A DNA stretch of 60,149 nucleotides from a virus, in the IMG/VR virus record IMGVR_UViG_3300033273_000263, positions 1-60,149 of that record; one strand, written 5' to 3'. The stretch's first letter is position 1. Each line of letters starts with the position of its first letter. This document shows positions 25,057 to 32,044 of this stretch, in pieces. Made by a program: the position numbers and the translations under genes. Under the pieces are notes generated by a model. It searched no databases, was not told the DNA's origin, and saw only the letters and a list, made by a program, of their open reading frames with translations.

Positions 25057-26136
25057 TCAACCGATTGCAGGTGCCTTGAGTGCCACAGGGGTGGATTCAA
25101 CAGATGCCAGGTCCAGAGGGAAGTTGTGAGCGTTGCGCTCGTGCATCACCTCAAAACCGAGATTAGCACGGTTGAGAATGTCTGCCCAAGTGTTGATCAC
25201 ACGGTTCTCGTTATCCAGCAGAGACTGGTTGAAGTTGAAACCGTTGAGGTTGAATGCCATTGTGCTAACGCCCAGGGCAGCAAACCAGATACCGACAACA
25301 GGCCAAGCAGCAAGGAAAAAGTGTAGTGAACGAGAGTTGTTGAACGAAGCATACTGGAAGATCAGACGACCAAAGTAACCGTGTGCAGCAACAATGTTGT
25401 ACGTTTCTTCTTCTTGACCAAACTTGTAACCATAGTTCTGGGACTCAGTTTCGGTGGTTTCACGAACCAGCGAAGAGGTAACCAACGAACCGTGCATTGC
25501 ACTGAACAGAGAACCGCCAAACACACCAGCAACGCCGAGCATATGGAACGGATGCATCAGAATGTTGTGCTCTGCTTGGAAGACAAGCATATAGTTGAAG
25601 GTACCAGAGATACCAAGAGGCATAGCGTCAGAGAAAGAACCTTGACCAAAGGGGTAGACAAGGAACACTGCAGATGCTGCAGCGACAGGTGCGCTGTAGG
25701 CAACGCAGATCCAGGGGCGCATACCCAGGCGGTAGGAGAGTTCCCACTCACGACCCATATAAGCGTAGATACCAATCAGGAAGTGGAAGACTACCAGTTG
25801 GAAAGGACCACCATTGTACAACCACTCGTCAAGCGATGCGGCTTCCCAGATGGGATAGAAGTGAAGTCCAATAGCGTTAGAGGAAGGAACAACAGCACCA
25901 GAGATAATGTTGTTACCCCACATAAGAGAACCCGAAACAGGTTCGCGGATGCCATCAATGTCCACAGGGGGAGCACCGATGAAGGCGATGATGAAACACG
26001 TTGCTGCAGCGAGCAGCGTAGGAATCATCAGGACGCCGAACCAACCGACATACAGACGGTTGTTGGTGGAGGTGACCCAGGAACAAAACTCCTCCCAGGT
26101 AGATGCGCCTTGTTGGCGCGAAAGTGTTGCAGTCAT
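25057..26136 (-). CDS. psbA: Photosystem II D1 protein
   Basis: Complete 359-residue D1, the PSII reaction-centre subunit in the thylakoid membrane. Key residues are at their standard positions: Tyr161 (TyrZ), Asp170, His190, His198 and His215, Ser264, His272, and the Mn-cluster ligands His332, Glu333, His337, Asp342 and Ala344. Fifteen residues follow Ala344, so C-terminal processing by CtpA is expected. Glu is at position 130, as in the high-light D1 form. No intron or intein interrupts it. A phage copy keeps photosynthesis running during infection. It has its own promoter, leader hairpin and terminator. Confidence 0.99.
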   Translation of the reverse strand: MTATLSRQQGASTWEEFCSWVTSTNNRLYVGWFGVLMIPTLLAAATCFIIAFIGAPPVDIDGIREPVSGSLMWGNNIISGAVVPSSNAIGLHFYPIWEAASLDEWLYNGGPFQLVVFHFLIGIYAYMGREWELSYRLGMRPWICVAYSAPVAAASAVFLVYPFGQGSFSDAMPLGISGTFNYMLVFQAEHNILMHPFHMLGVAGVFGGSLFSAMHGSLVTSSLVRETTETESQNYGYKFGQEEETYNIVAAHGYFGRLIFQYASFNNSRSLHFFLAAWPVVGIWFAALGVSTMAFNLNGFNFNQSLLDNENRVINTWADILNRANLGFEVMHERNAHNFPLDLASVESTPVALKAPAIG

Positions 26137-26186
26137 CGTTAATGTACTTGAAGTAAGACCATCAGGGAAATGGTGGAGTTACTATT

Positions 26187-26207
26187 CCTCCCCACCCTCA
26201 GGGGAGG
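26187..26207 (-). promoter_or_regulatory. Hairpin in psbA leader
   Basis: Perfect 7-bp stem CCTCCCC/GGGGAGG with a 7-nt loop, ~50 nt before the psbA ATG. No T-run follows, so it looks like a 5' leader structure (RNA stability or translation control) and not a terminator. Confidence 0.5.
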
Positions 26208-26298
26208 TATGAGAGACGTGATTTAGTCACCCTATAGGTCTCGGTTTGGGGTGAGATCTTCGGGATGAGAAACGGTTAAGTTTCGTAACCCGTTGATG

Positions 26299-26332
26299 TA
26301 TTTATATTAAGGGAAAACCGAACCTTTGTCAA
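26299..26332 (-). promoter_or_regulatory. psbA overlapping sigma70 and late promoters
   Basis: TTGACA (26332-26327), 17 nt, TAATAT (26309-26304) is a near-consensus sigma70 promoter. The T4 late box TATAAATA occupies 26306-26299, overlapping the -10 box. The -35 overlaps the zwf TGA stop. Both forms would give a leader of about 160 nt. Confidence 0.8.
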
Positions 26333-27696
26333 GCGGGATAGTCCCAGGATGTGACACTTCCTGAATTGTGTGTCCCCCAGGTGCCTGAGTGGTACAGGTA
26401 CGGTACGGTCCTGACCTTGCAGGATTCCCCAGTACAGATCAAGTCATCCACGATCCTCCAGGATTCCATAACCTCATCAGCGTGAACGAAGTGACTCTGA
26501 TCCCCGTTGATAGCATCATACAAAAGTTTCTCATACCCATCGATGGATCTATCTTCAGGATAGTTGTGTGTGAGGGTAGCAGTCTCAACATCATTTTTGA
26601 ATCCAGGTGCCTTCATATCCAGACGAATGTCTAGGTGAGGACGTGGTTGCAAACGCATAACAATACGATCATTATACTCGTGACCTTCAAACAGTTGTTG
26701 TGGTGGTGCCTTCAGTTTGATCACAACCTCAACACACTGATAAGGCATCCGTTTGCCAGTCATAAAGTTGAAAGGAACTCCCTCCCAACGCCAGTTGTCG
26801 ATGTACATATCGCCACAGGCATAAGTTGGAGTCTGACTATTGTCATCAACTCCTTCCTCGTCACGGTACCCTATGTACTGACCGAGAATAAGTTTCTTAC
26901 CCAGGCGAGTTGCAGCGAGAACCTTAGACTTCTCCCTACGAATCTCCCTGGCATCCATCCTACAAGGCGCTTCCATAGCGATCAATGCTAGGACTTGAAG
27001 GACGTGGTTCTGTAGCATATCTCTGACCACACCAGCAGTCTCATAGTATTGTGAACGACCTTCACATCCTATGGTCTCAGTGGCAAAGATCTGAACTTCC
27101 TCTACGTAGTTCCTGTTCCAAAGTGGTTCCAGTAGAATATTGCTAAAGCGGGTGGCAAGGATATTATTAACAGTATCTTTGCCGAGATAATGGTCAATGC
27201 GATATACTTGTTTCTCGCGTAGATGTCGAGCCACCACAGATGATAGATTATCAGCAGATTTATAATCGTATCCAAAGGGTTTCTCGATAACCACGCGGGA
27301 GTGATCTGGGTCATCCAGTCTCCCACTTTCTTTAAGATTGGCAATCGCATTAGCATACCTCTCTGGTGGCACGGATAAAAAATACGTATTGTCGTGTAGG
27401 TAATAAGGAAGAAGAGAAAGAGTATCATCATTGGCCAGATCAACACAGGTGTAATCAAGTTGTTGTAAGAACTCTTGAGGGTATTCTCCTAGAGTCTTCT
27501 TCCATTCGGATGCAGTTGGTGAACGTCTAGCAGCACCAGTAATTAAAAAATTCTCTGGCAAAAAATTCTTCTGCCAGAGTTTGTATAGTGCAGGGATTAG
27601 TTTCTTCTTACAAAGGTCTCCCGTTGCTCCGAAGATAACAATCCCTTTAGTGAGCGGTACCATTTCCGTCATAGTCGTCTGAGTCATAGTAGTCAT
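26329..27696 (-). CDS. zwf: Glucose-6-phosphate 1-dehydrogenase
   Basis: Phage Zwf, about 455 residues from the ATG preceded by AGGGTGA. The longer open frame upstream is the coding sequence of an overlapping 45-residue protein. Visible motifs: GIVIFGATGDLCKKKL (NADP site), VVIEKPFGYD, and the active-site RIDHYLGK. It starts the oxidative pentose phosphate pathway, giving NADPH and, with gnd, pentose for nucleotides. The C-terminus is close to family length. It belongs to the gnd-zwf operon. Confidence 0.96.
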   Translation of the reverse strand: MTTMTQTTMTEMVPLTKGIVIFGATGDLCKKKLIPALYKLWQKNFLPENFLITGAARRSPTASEWKKTLGEYPQEFLQQLDYTCVDLANDDTLSLLPYYLHDNTYFLSVPPERYANAIANLKESGRLDDPDHSRVVIEKPFGYDYKSADNLSSVVARHLREKQVYRIDHYLGKDTVNNILATRFSNILLEPLWNRNYVEEVQIFATETIGCEGRSQYYETAGVVRDMLQNHVLQVLALIAMEAPCRMDAREIRREKSKVLAATRLGKKLILGQYIGYRDEEGVDDNSQTPTYACGDMYIDNWRWEGVPFNFMTGKRMPYQCVEVVIKLKAPPQQLFEGHEYNDRIVMRLQPRPHLDIRLDMKAPGFKNDVETATLTHNYPEDRSIDGYEKLLYDAINGDQSHFVHADEVMESWRIVDDLICTGESCKVRTVPYLYHSGTWGTHNSGSVTSWDYPA

Positions 27697-27784
27697 TCTC
27701 ACCCTTATAGGCTCCAAAGAACAGGGTGGCACATAAAAAGGGTATTGCTGCCCAAAGTAAGACATTCCCTAGTAGGTGTTCCAT
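27647..27784 (-). CDS. 45-residue membrane microprotein overlapping zwf start
   Basis: The frame starts with ATG at 27784, 24 nt after the stop of the 27-residue gene, and ends 50 nt inside zwf in another frame. One membrane helix (NVLLWAAIPFLCATLFFGAY) is followed by an acidic Tyr/Asp tail and GNGTAH. The AGGGTGA for zwf lies inside it. The amino-acid pattern looks selected, not random. I do not recognise it among the known small photosystem or cytochrome b6f subunits. Confidence 0.65.
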   Translation of the reverse strand: MEHLLGNVLLWAAIPFLCATLFFGAYKGENDYYDSDDYDGNGTAH

Positions 27785-27808
27785 TGTACTATCTATGGTT
27801 GTGATTTA

Positions 27809-27892
27809 TCATTTAGGTTTTTTAACTGGCCAAGTTAATTCTAACGTAATTGTCAGGAGAACAACGAAAGAGAATATAAAGATTGAAGTCAT
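27809..27892 (-). CDS. 27-residue membrane microprotein
   Basis: ATGA overlap with the gnd stop strongly suggests coupled translation. The whole protein is one membrane helix (SIFIFSFVVLLTITLEL) with a WPVKKPK end. Size and topology match small photosystem/cytochrome subunits, but sequence identity to any is not evident. Confidence 0.6.
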   Translation of the reverse strand: MTSIFIFSFVVLLTITLELTWPVKKPK

Positions 27893-28953
27893 CGCACGTC
27901 GTGACCTCCGAACATTGCTCTCATACCATTTAGAACCTTGGCAGTGAAAGCACCCAGACGGCGCGACTCAAAGCGCGAATACAAAGCACTACTGATAACA
28001 GGAGCGGGTACGCCAAGATCCACAGCAGCGTGAACCGTCCAACGACCCTCACCAGAGTCTGATACTCCCCCATCGAATTTGCTAAGCTCTCTATCGTGCC
28101 GTAGAACATCAGCGGTAAGATCGAGTAACCAACTGCCAACCACGCTACCACGACGCCAACACTCAGCCACCTTAGACACGTCAATGTCATAACAATAATC
28201 TTCTGGACAGTCCATTGGAGCGACCTCAGCATCTCCTTCTTTGACATACTTAGCACCTGCATTTGCTTCGTGAAGAATGTTAAACCCTTCTGCGTATGCT
28301 TGCATAATGCCATACTCTACGCCATTATGCACCATCTTTACAAAGTGACCTGCACCAGGTCCACCACAGTGCATCCAACCAAACTCTTCAGGGTATAGAA
28401 CATACCCATCACGACCTGGGAGACGTTCGGCGGCATCAATTCCTGGGGCGAGTGCATCAAAGATTGGACGACAAGTGGCGACCGCAGTATTTCCACCACC
28501 AACCATAAGACAGTATCCACGATCCAGACCGTAAACACCACCGCTAGTACCGCAGTCAATATACGCGATACCAAGTTTTGCAAGGCGCTCTGCTCTTTTC
28601 CGACTGTCCTTAAAATTGCTATTGCCATTATCAATAATAATATCTCCTTCACTACAATATCGTAGTAACTCATTGAGTGTCTCCTCTACAGTTTCTGCTG
28701 GTACCACCATCATAAAGACGCCAGGTTGATATACAGTCTCATCTGACTTCTCGCCATAAATTGATGTTCCTTGGTGTACTACTTGAACAAGGCTTTGTAT
28801 AGAAGTGGTAAATCCACTGAGATAACCCGCTTCATATTGTGCAGCAGCTTTTTCATAGTTGTTACGGTAACCCCATACTTCGTGACCTGCTTTAATAAGA
28901 CGACGGGACATACCTTCTCCCATTCGTCCAAGTCCAATCATTCCTACTTTCAT
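27889..28953 (-). CDS. gnd: 6-phosphogluconate dehydrogenase
   Basis: This 354-residue enzyme has a Rossmann start GMIGLGRMGEGMSRRL, DNGNSNFKDSRKRAE, CGTSGGVYGLDRG, and the catalytic HCGGPGAGHFVKMVHNG with Lys and His-Asn. It oxidises 6-phosphogluconate to ribulose-5-phosphate, CO2 and NADPH. At ~350 residues it is the short form of the family, lacking part of the C-terminal helices of the ~470-residue enzymes. It is cotranscribed with zwf and the oxidase gene. Confidence 0.95.
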   Translation of the reverse strand: MKVGMIGLGRMGEGMSRRLIKAGHEVWGYRNNYEKAAAQYEAGYLSGFTTSIQSLVQVVHQGTSIYGEKSDETVYQPGVFMMVVPAETVEETLNELLRYCSEGDIIIDNGNSNFKDSRKRAERLAKLGIAYIDCGTSGGVYGLDRGYCLMVGGGNTAVATCRPIFDALAPGIDAAERLPGRDGYVLYPEEFGWMHCGGPGAGHFVKMVHNGVEYGIMQAYAEGFNILHEANAGAKYVKEGDAEVAPMDCPEDYCYDIDVSKVAECWRRGSVVGSWLLDLTADVLRHDRELSKFDGGVSDSGEGRWTVHAAVDLGVPAPVISSALYSRFESRRLGAFTAKVLNGMRAMFGGHDVR

Positions 28954-29138
28954 TTTCCTTCGTTAATAAAATATTCAGGTAAGGGACATCCCTTGAAATC
29001 GTTTATCTCATCGACTGCTAAGACAAACATTACTGCGGATCCGAGACAAAAAGCAAACAGCATTTGAGGGAAGTTGTAATTACAATCATTTGCTGTTGGA
29101 TCTTCGGGTTCATCATCGTGAGGAAATCGCATTTTCAT
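28950..29138 (-). CDS. Small membrane protein, 62 residues
   Basis: An acidic N-terminus (HDDEPEDPTAND) precedes one membrane helix (MLFAFCLGSAVMFVLAV). Its stop overlaps the gnd ATG and its ATG overlaps the oxidase stop, so it is embedded in the operon. Function unknown. Confidence 0.65.
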   Translation of the reverse strand: MKMRFPHDDEPEDPTANDCNYNFPQMLFAFCLGSAVMFVLAVDEINDFKGCPLPEYFINEGK

Positions 29139-29638
29139 ACGATCATCTCCATTGCTTTTAGTAATTCGTTGCTGTGTGTTAGTTCATCATTCAAGATCTC
29201 AAGGATTTTTTCATCTGGACCTTTGTCTGCAAGATACTTAGCATATGTAGTTGCAGCGTGGACCTCTACTTCGTAGGACAGATGGTAAGCAGCACGAGGA
29301 GCCACCCAATAATAAACCACGTTGACCCAATAATAGATAAGGACGAGGTGTTTGGCAACAAAGCGATCCACCCAATGAGCATTACCGCCCCTACTCTCCA
29401 TATATTCCAGATGTTCTGTTTCATTTACAGACTGTGCAAAGTGTTCCTTCATCAAATAAAGATGTTCTGGTCCACGTAAACCCATACTTTCTCTGAAGTG
29501 TAACACACTCAAGAATGCAAAATAAGGTGCCCGAGCAATTTCCTCAAGCACCCAAAAACGTGGATAATCTCTTCCCCTATAGAGGAAGTCTAAGATTGCA
29601 ACAGTGATGTCCAAAACAACAGTGTTGAACTTTTTCAT
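29135..29638 (-). CDS. Plastoquinol terminal oxidase (PTOX)
   Basis: I start at MKKFNTVV, whose ATG shares a base with the upstream TAA, giving 167 residues. The diiron carboxylate ligands of the alternative-oxidase family are visible: VLEEIARAPYF (Glu), HFAQSVNETEHLEYME (ExxH), EVEVHAATTY (Glu) and EILNDELTHS (ExxH). PTOX oxidises plastoquinol with O2 and relieves electron pressure when CO2 fixation is blocked. In this operon it is followed by gnd and zwf. Confidence 0.92.
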   Translation of the reverse strand: MKKFNTVVLDITVAILDFLYRGRDYPRFWVLEEIARAPYFAFLSVLHFRESMGLRGPEHLYLMKEHFAQSVNETEHLEYMESRGGNAHWVDRFVAKHLVLIYYWVNVVYYWVAPRAAYHLSYEVEVHAATTYAKYLADKGPDEKILEILNDELTHSNELLKAMEMIV

Positions 29639-29778
29639 TATAGGTCGTCTGTAAAATCGTAGGTCATTTGACCGTACCAATGTTCATCATCTTCCCAAGT
29701 CGAAGGTTCTGAGAACAGTTCATCCATCTTAATCTTGAAGATCCTTTCTTTAAGAATTTCGATGTCTTCTTCACTCAT
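29638..29778 (-). CDS. Small acidic protein upstream of PTOX
   Basis: 46 codons, TAATG-coupled to PTOX. A charged helix (EEDIEILKERIFKIKMDEL) is followed by an acidic tail rich in Trp, Tyr and Asp. It is the first gene of the PTOX-gnd-zwf operon that I can see. Function unknown. Confidence 0.6.
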   Translation of the reverse strand: MSEEDIEILKERIFKIKMDELFSEPSTWEDDEHWYGQMTYDFTDDL

Positions 29779-29820
29779 TGGTACACACCCTATCTAGATT
29801 AGTTTGCTTGATTGTTACAG

Positions 29821-30018
29821 TTAGTTTGTCACCAGTTCAAGATATTTCTCGAATGCTTCTTCGATCCCGTTTGTAGTCGGGTTACCTTGACTTACCCAGT
29901 CGTGACAAAACTCGTAGAGATGTTTCGTTGTCTTGAGTTTGAAATGCTTTTTGAGTTTGAGGAATGCTTCTGCCCTGAGAAGCATTCGTTCATCACTGTA
30001 GCGCCAGTCTTCAGTCAT
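29821..30018 (-). CDS. Small helical protein
   Basis: This 65-residue, helical, charged protein starts MTEDWRYSDER and contains FLKLKKHFKLKTTKHLYEF. The start lies inside the end of the preceding 54-residue gene (8 nt overlap). Function unknown. The 42 nt after it hold no obvious signal. Confidence 0.6.
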   Translation of the reverse strand: MTEDWRYSDERMLLRAEAFLKLKKHFKLKTTKHLYEFCHDWVSQGNPTTNGIEEAFEKYLELVTN

Positions 30019-30175
30019 CTAATACTGCACGAACTTCTCTTGGATTATACACCATACTCTGAGAAAGTCTACACAGTTCTAGATAAAATTCTACCTTGAC
30101 TTTAGACAGGTCTCGATATTTGTTGAGAGTCATCCAAGATCCGCTAGCATCCTGGCATTGCAATTTGTATCGCAT
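30011..30175 (-). CDS. Small protein, 54 residues
   Basis: Begins MRYKLQCQDASGSW and ends in a helix with VYNPREVRAVLDD. A CTAAATA box lies 21 nt upstream and directly follows a terminator, so this is the first gene of a late unit. Function unknown. Confidence 0.6.
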   Translation of the reverse strand: MRYKLQCQDASGSWMTLNKYRDLSKVKVEFYLELCRLSQSMVYNPREVRAVLDD

Positions 30176-30196
30176 CACTATGTTCCGTGTTACCAG

Positions 30197-30203
30197 TATT
30201 TAG
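30197..30203 (-). promoter_or_regulatory. Late promoter box CTAAATA
   Basis: It abuts the T-run of the preceding terminator and lies 21 nt before the next ATG. Confidence 0.5.
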
Positions 30204-30228
30204 AAAAAAAGGGTGACCGAAGTCACCC
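30204..30228 (-). terminator. Intrinsic terminator with UUCG tetraloop
   Basis: GGGTGAC/GTCACCC stem closed by C(UUCG)G, then seven T on the minus strand. It includes the TGA stop of the lysozyme-like gene. Confidence 0.88.
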
Positions 30229-30738
30229 CAATGTTATCTTGTTAGCATATTGTCTTGCGTATATAGTTCGATAACCGTGGACACCCCATCCCAACCAACG
30301 ATATGATTTCTTCATATACCAATCAATAGACTGACCAGAAGTCTTCATTGAAGGAAGGATGTCTTGCCACTGTTTTTCGTTAACAAGATAACGAAGTTGT
30401 GTACCGAGAGTGGAAGGGTCTCCACCATACTTGCTAGCAAAGGTACCAAGACCATTGTAACGTCTGATAGAGGTCCACTGAATGAGACCATAACCACCCG
30501 AACGGCAGTTTAGATAAGAAACTCGGGCACCACCTTCACAAATGTTGGGGTGGAAGTTGCTCTCTTGTTTGATGTTACCAAGAACAACTGACAAAGCATT
30601 CTTATCCTTAATGCCTTGGTCTTGCATAAACGAAAGAGTTGTTTTCTCATTCGCGTTGCAAGTCTCGCAAACATACCGTGCTGCATCTGCTGCAGGTGCG
30701 GTTGCCAGACAACCAAGGACTAAAAGGGATTTGATCAT
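30223..30738 (-). CDS. Exported lysozyme-like protein
   Basis: This 171-residue protein has a signal peptide (MIKSLLVLGCLATAPAADA) and a phage-tail-lysozyme-type domain: ALSVVLGNIKQESNF with the likely catalytic Glu, then GGYGLIQWTSIRRYNGL. Four Cys in the N-terminal part suggest disulfides, consistent with export. It may act in host lysis or in local wall cutting. A late promoter and a tiny membrane gene lie just upstream, a holin-endolysin-like arrangement. Confidence 0.8.
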   Translation of the reverse strand: MIKSLLVLGCLATAPAADAARYVCETCNANEKTTLSFMQDQGIKDKNALSVVLGNIKQESNFHPNICEGGARVSYLNCRSGGYGLIQWTSIRRYNGLGTFASKYGGDPSTLGTQLRYLVNEKQWQDILPSMKTSGQSIDWYMKKSYRWLGWGVHGYRTIYARQYANKITLG

Positions 30739-30752
30739 AAACTAAATTGAAT

Positions 30753-30836
30753 TCAACTTTCATCACCTGATTGGGTGAGTAAAGCGGCACTGACAAATGT
30801 ACCAATAAGAATTAAAAACAATGTTAGTATGTACAT
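30753..30836 (-). CDS. 27-residue membrane microprotein upstream of lysozyme
   Basis: ATG at 30836, 22 nt after a perfect TATAAATA box. One membrane helix (ILTLFLILIGTFVSAALL) then a short acidic end. A holin-like role next to the lysozyme gene is possible but untested. The start codon sits inside a long inverted repeat. Confidence 0.55.
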   Translation of the reverse strand: MYILTLFLILIGTFVSAALLTQSGDES

Positions 30837-30847
30837 TTCAGTGCCGC
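30784..30847. repeat. 17-bp imperfect inverted repeat, 28-nt loop
   Basis: GCGGCACTGA(CA)AATGTAC at 30784-30802 is complementary to 30831-30847, with a 2-nt bulge. In the minus-strand transcript it would fold over the start codon of the microprotein gene. Confidence 0.8.
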
Positions 30848-30857
30848 AATGGGTAAG

Positions 30858-30865
30858 TATTTATA
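30858..30865 (-). promoter_or_regulatory. Late promoter TATAAATA
   Basis: Perfect T4 late box 21 nt before the microprotein ATG; it would drive that gene and the lysozyme-like gene. Confidence 0.65.
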
Positions 30866-30889
30866 CCTTACCAGATACTAGGAGGTGGA

Positions 30890-30982
30890 TTAGGGTATGA
30901 TTGGGGACAGGACCGCCCAACTAAAAAGAGAAGTTACGGTTCCAAACAATAAGGTGGTCGTGGTGAAGTTCATTGGAGTCAT
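30890..30982 (-). CDS. Possible 30-residue membrane microprotein
   Basis: The frame MTPMNFTTTTLLF... ends in WAVLSPIIP and consists of one hydrophobic segment. It follows the second hli gene and the 31.0-kb hairpin. No ribosome-binding site is evident, so this call is weak. Otherwise the ~180-nt stretch 30890-31073 holds only the hairpin. Confidence 0.3.
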   Translation of the reverse strand: MTPMNFTTTTLLFGTVTSLFSWAVLSPIIP

Positions 30983-31010
30983 TCATCAGAGGACATACTA
31001 TATAGCATCG

Positions 31011-31035
31011 GTTTTGTATCACGTTGATACAAAAC
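31011..31035. repeat. Perfect 11-bp inverted repeat, 3-nt loop
   Basis: GTTTTGTATCA / TGATACAAAAC separated by CGT, 38 nt after the hli stop. No T-run follows on either strand, so it is either a weak terminator for the hli operon or a protein-binding/processing site. Confidence 0.75.
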
Positions 31036-31073
31036 GTATCGGTTATTACCCTTTAGGATGTTTTGTCAGAGGA

Positions 31074-31181
31074 TCACCAAATACCAGGGATGAGTTGTCC
31101 AGTAACAGCGTAGGATCCCATTGCTGCTACGACTCCGAGCATTGCTGCCCAACCATTAATGCGTTCTGCGTTTTCGTTCAT
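31074..31181 (-). CDS. hli: High-light-inducible protein (minimal, 35 residues)
   Basis: The sequence is one chlorophyll-binding helix: NAERINGWAAMLGVVAAMGS, then YAVTGQLIPGIW. The ExxNxxxAM motif of HLIPs is present with Trp at the usual Arg position. HLIPs bind chlorophyll and carotenoid in the thylakoid and dissipate excess light. It has an ATGA overlap with the peroxiredoxin stop, so both are made from one mRNA. Confidence 0.88.
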   Translation of the reverse strand: MNENAERINGWAAMLGVVAAMGSYAVTGQLIPGIW

Positions 31182-31687
31182 CGTTGTTCTCCATAAGTGG
31201 TCAGGTAACCCAATACGGTATCTGGGTCACTAATTTCATAGGGGTCAACAGGGCAGTTACCCACCTTGCCAGGTTCTTCAAACAGTTGTTCGATCACCCC
31301 GTCGTTAACAACCATAGCATAGCGCCAGGATCGGAACCCGAAACCAAGGTTCGCTTTGTTAACTGACATACCCATTGCGTAGGTAAATTCACCGCTACCA
31401 TCAGCAATAGGTTTCACATTTTCAATACCCTGGTCCTTGAACCAGGCATTCATAACGAACGAATCATTAACACTGAGGCAATAAACCTCATCAATGCCGT
31501 TCTCTTTGAACTCTTCATACTTCTCTTCATAACCAGGGAGTTGGTAGTTAGAGCAAGTAGGAGTGAATGCACCAGGGAGTGCAAACACAATCACACGCTT
31601 ACCTGCAAAGAGGTCTCCAGAGGAGGTGTGAACCCAATCACCGTTCTCACGGGAGTGGAAGGTAACTTCAGGTACTCTAAGTGCCAT
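31178..31687 (-). CDS. Peroxiredoxin, Prx5 type
   Basis: This 169-residue protein is a thiol peroxidase: PGAFTPTCSNYQLPGY contains the TxxC peroxidatic site, and SWRYAMVV the conserved Arg. It would use glutaredoxin or thioredoxin to reduce H2O2 or organic peroxides in the cytoplasm. It lies between two hli genes and shares their promoter, pointing to oxidative-stress protection during infection in light. Confidence 0.9.
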   Translation of the reverse strand: MALRVPEVTFHSRENGDWVHTSSGDLFAGKRVIVFALPGAFTPTCSNYQLPGYEEKYEEFKENGIDEVYCLSVNDSFVMNAWFKDQGIENVKPIADGSGEFTYAMGMSVNKANLGFGFRSWRYAMVVNDGVIEQLFEEPGKVGNCPVDPYEISDPDTVLGYLTTYGEQR

Positions 31688-31693
31688 AGTAAA

Positions 31694-31780
31694 TCAATAA
31701 GTTTCAGAAAGTTTTTCGACAGAAATGCTCAGCAAGATAAAGAAGGTGATTGCTGTAACGGTCCAGAATAATTCTACCAT
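31694..31780 (-). CDS. 28-residue membrane microprotein in hli operon
   Basis: TGATG overlap with the upstream hli stop. One membrane helix (LFWTVTAITFFILLSI) is followed by a short charged tail. It resembles single-helix photosystem subunits only in size and topology. Confidence 0.55.
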   Translation of the reverse strand: MVELFWTVTAITFFILLSISVEKLSETY

Positions 31781-31989
31781 CACATTACGCCGAAGAAGAG
31801 TTTACCAGTAAAGGCATAGGAAATCAAGGCTGCCACAAAACCCATCATTGCGGTGCGACCATTCAGACGTTCTGCACGCTCAGCATACGGTTCGTAACCA
31901 TAGCGTTCCATTGCTTCTTTGGTCATATACATTGTAGGTTCTTTGGCAAACAGATTCATTTGCCCCCACTCGTTCTTGGTAACGGTCAT
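31780..31989 (-). CDS. hli: High-light-inducible protein (69 residues)
   Basis: I use the internal ATG (MTVTKNEW) behind the promoter. The C-terminal helix has the complete HLIP signature ERLNGRTAMMGFVAALISYA. The N-terminal ~35 residues contain KEPTMYMTKEAMERYGYEP, common in phage HLIPs. It is the first gene of the hli-microprotein-peroxiredoxin-hli operon. Confidence 0.95.
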   Translation of the reverse strand: MTVTKNEWGQMNLFAKEPTMYMTKEAMERYGYEPYAERAERLNGRTAMMGFVAALISYAFTGKLFFGVM

Positions 31990-32015
31990 CGTGTTGTGTA
32001 ACAAAATACTACAAA

Positions 32016-32044
32016 ACTATATAGTAAATATTAAGAGTTGTCAA
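32016..32044 (-). promoter_or_regulatory. Sigma70 promoter of hli operon
   Basis: TTGACA, 17 nt, TATAGT, 27 nt before the hli ATG. The -35 overlaps the TGA stop of the upstream gene. Confidence 0.78.

Noticed and set aside
25057-26136. Intron or homing-endonuclease insertion in psbA
   Set aside because: The gene reads through 359 codons with all conserved residues at standard positions.
25381-26142. 253-codon plus-strand frame
   Set aside because: Antisense of psbA; a known artefact of its strongly biased codon use.
30897-31196. 99-codon plus-strand frame beginning MIGDRTAQLKREV
   Set aside because: It has an AGGAGG-like sequence some distance before the ATG, but runs antisense through the hli gene and the hairpin. 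Its second half is Cys-rich nonsense.
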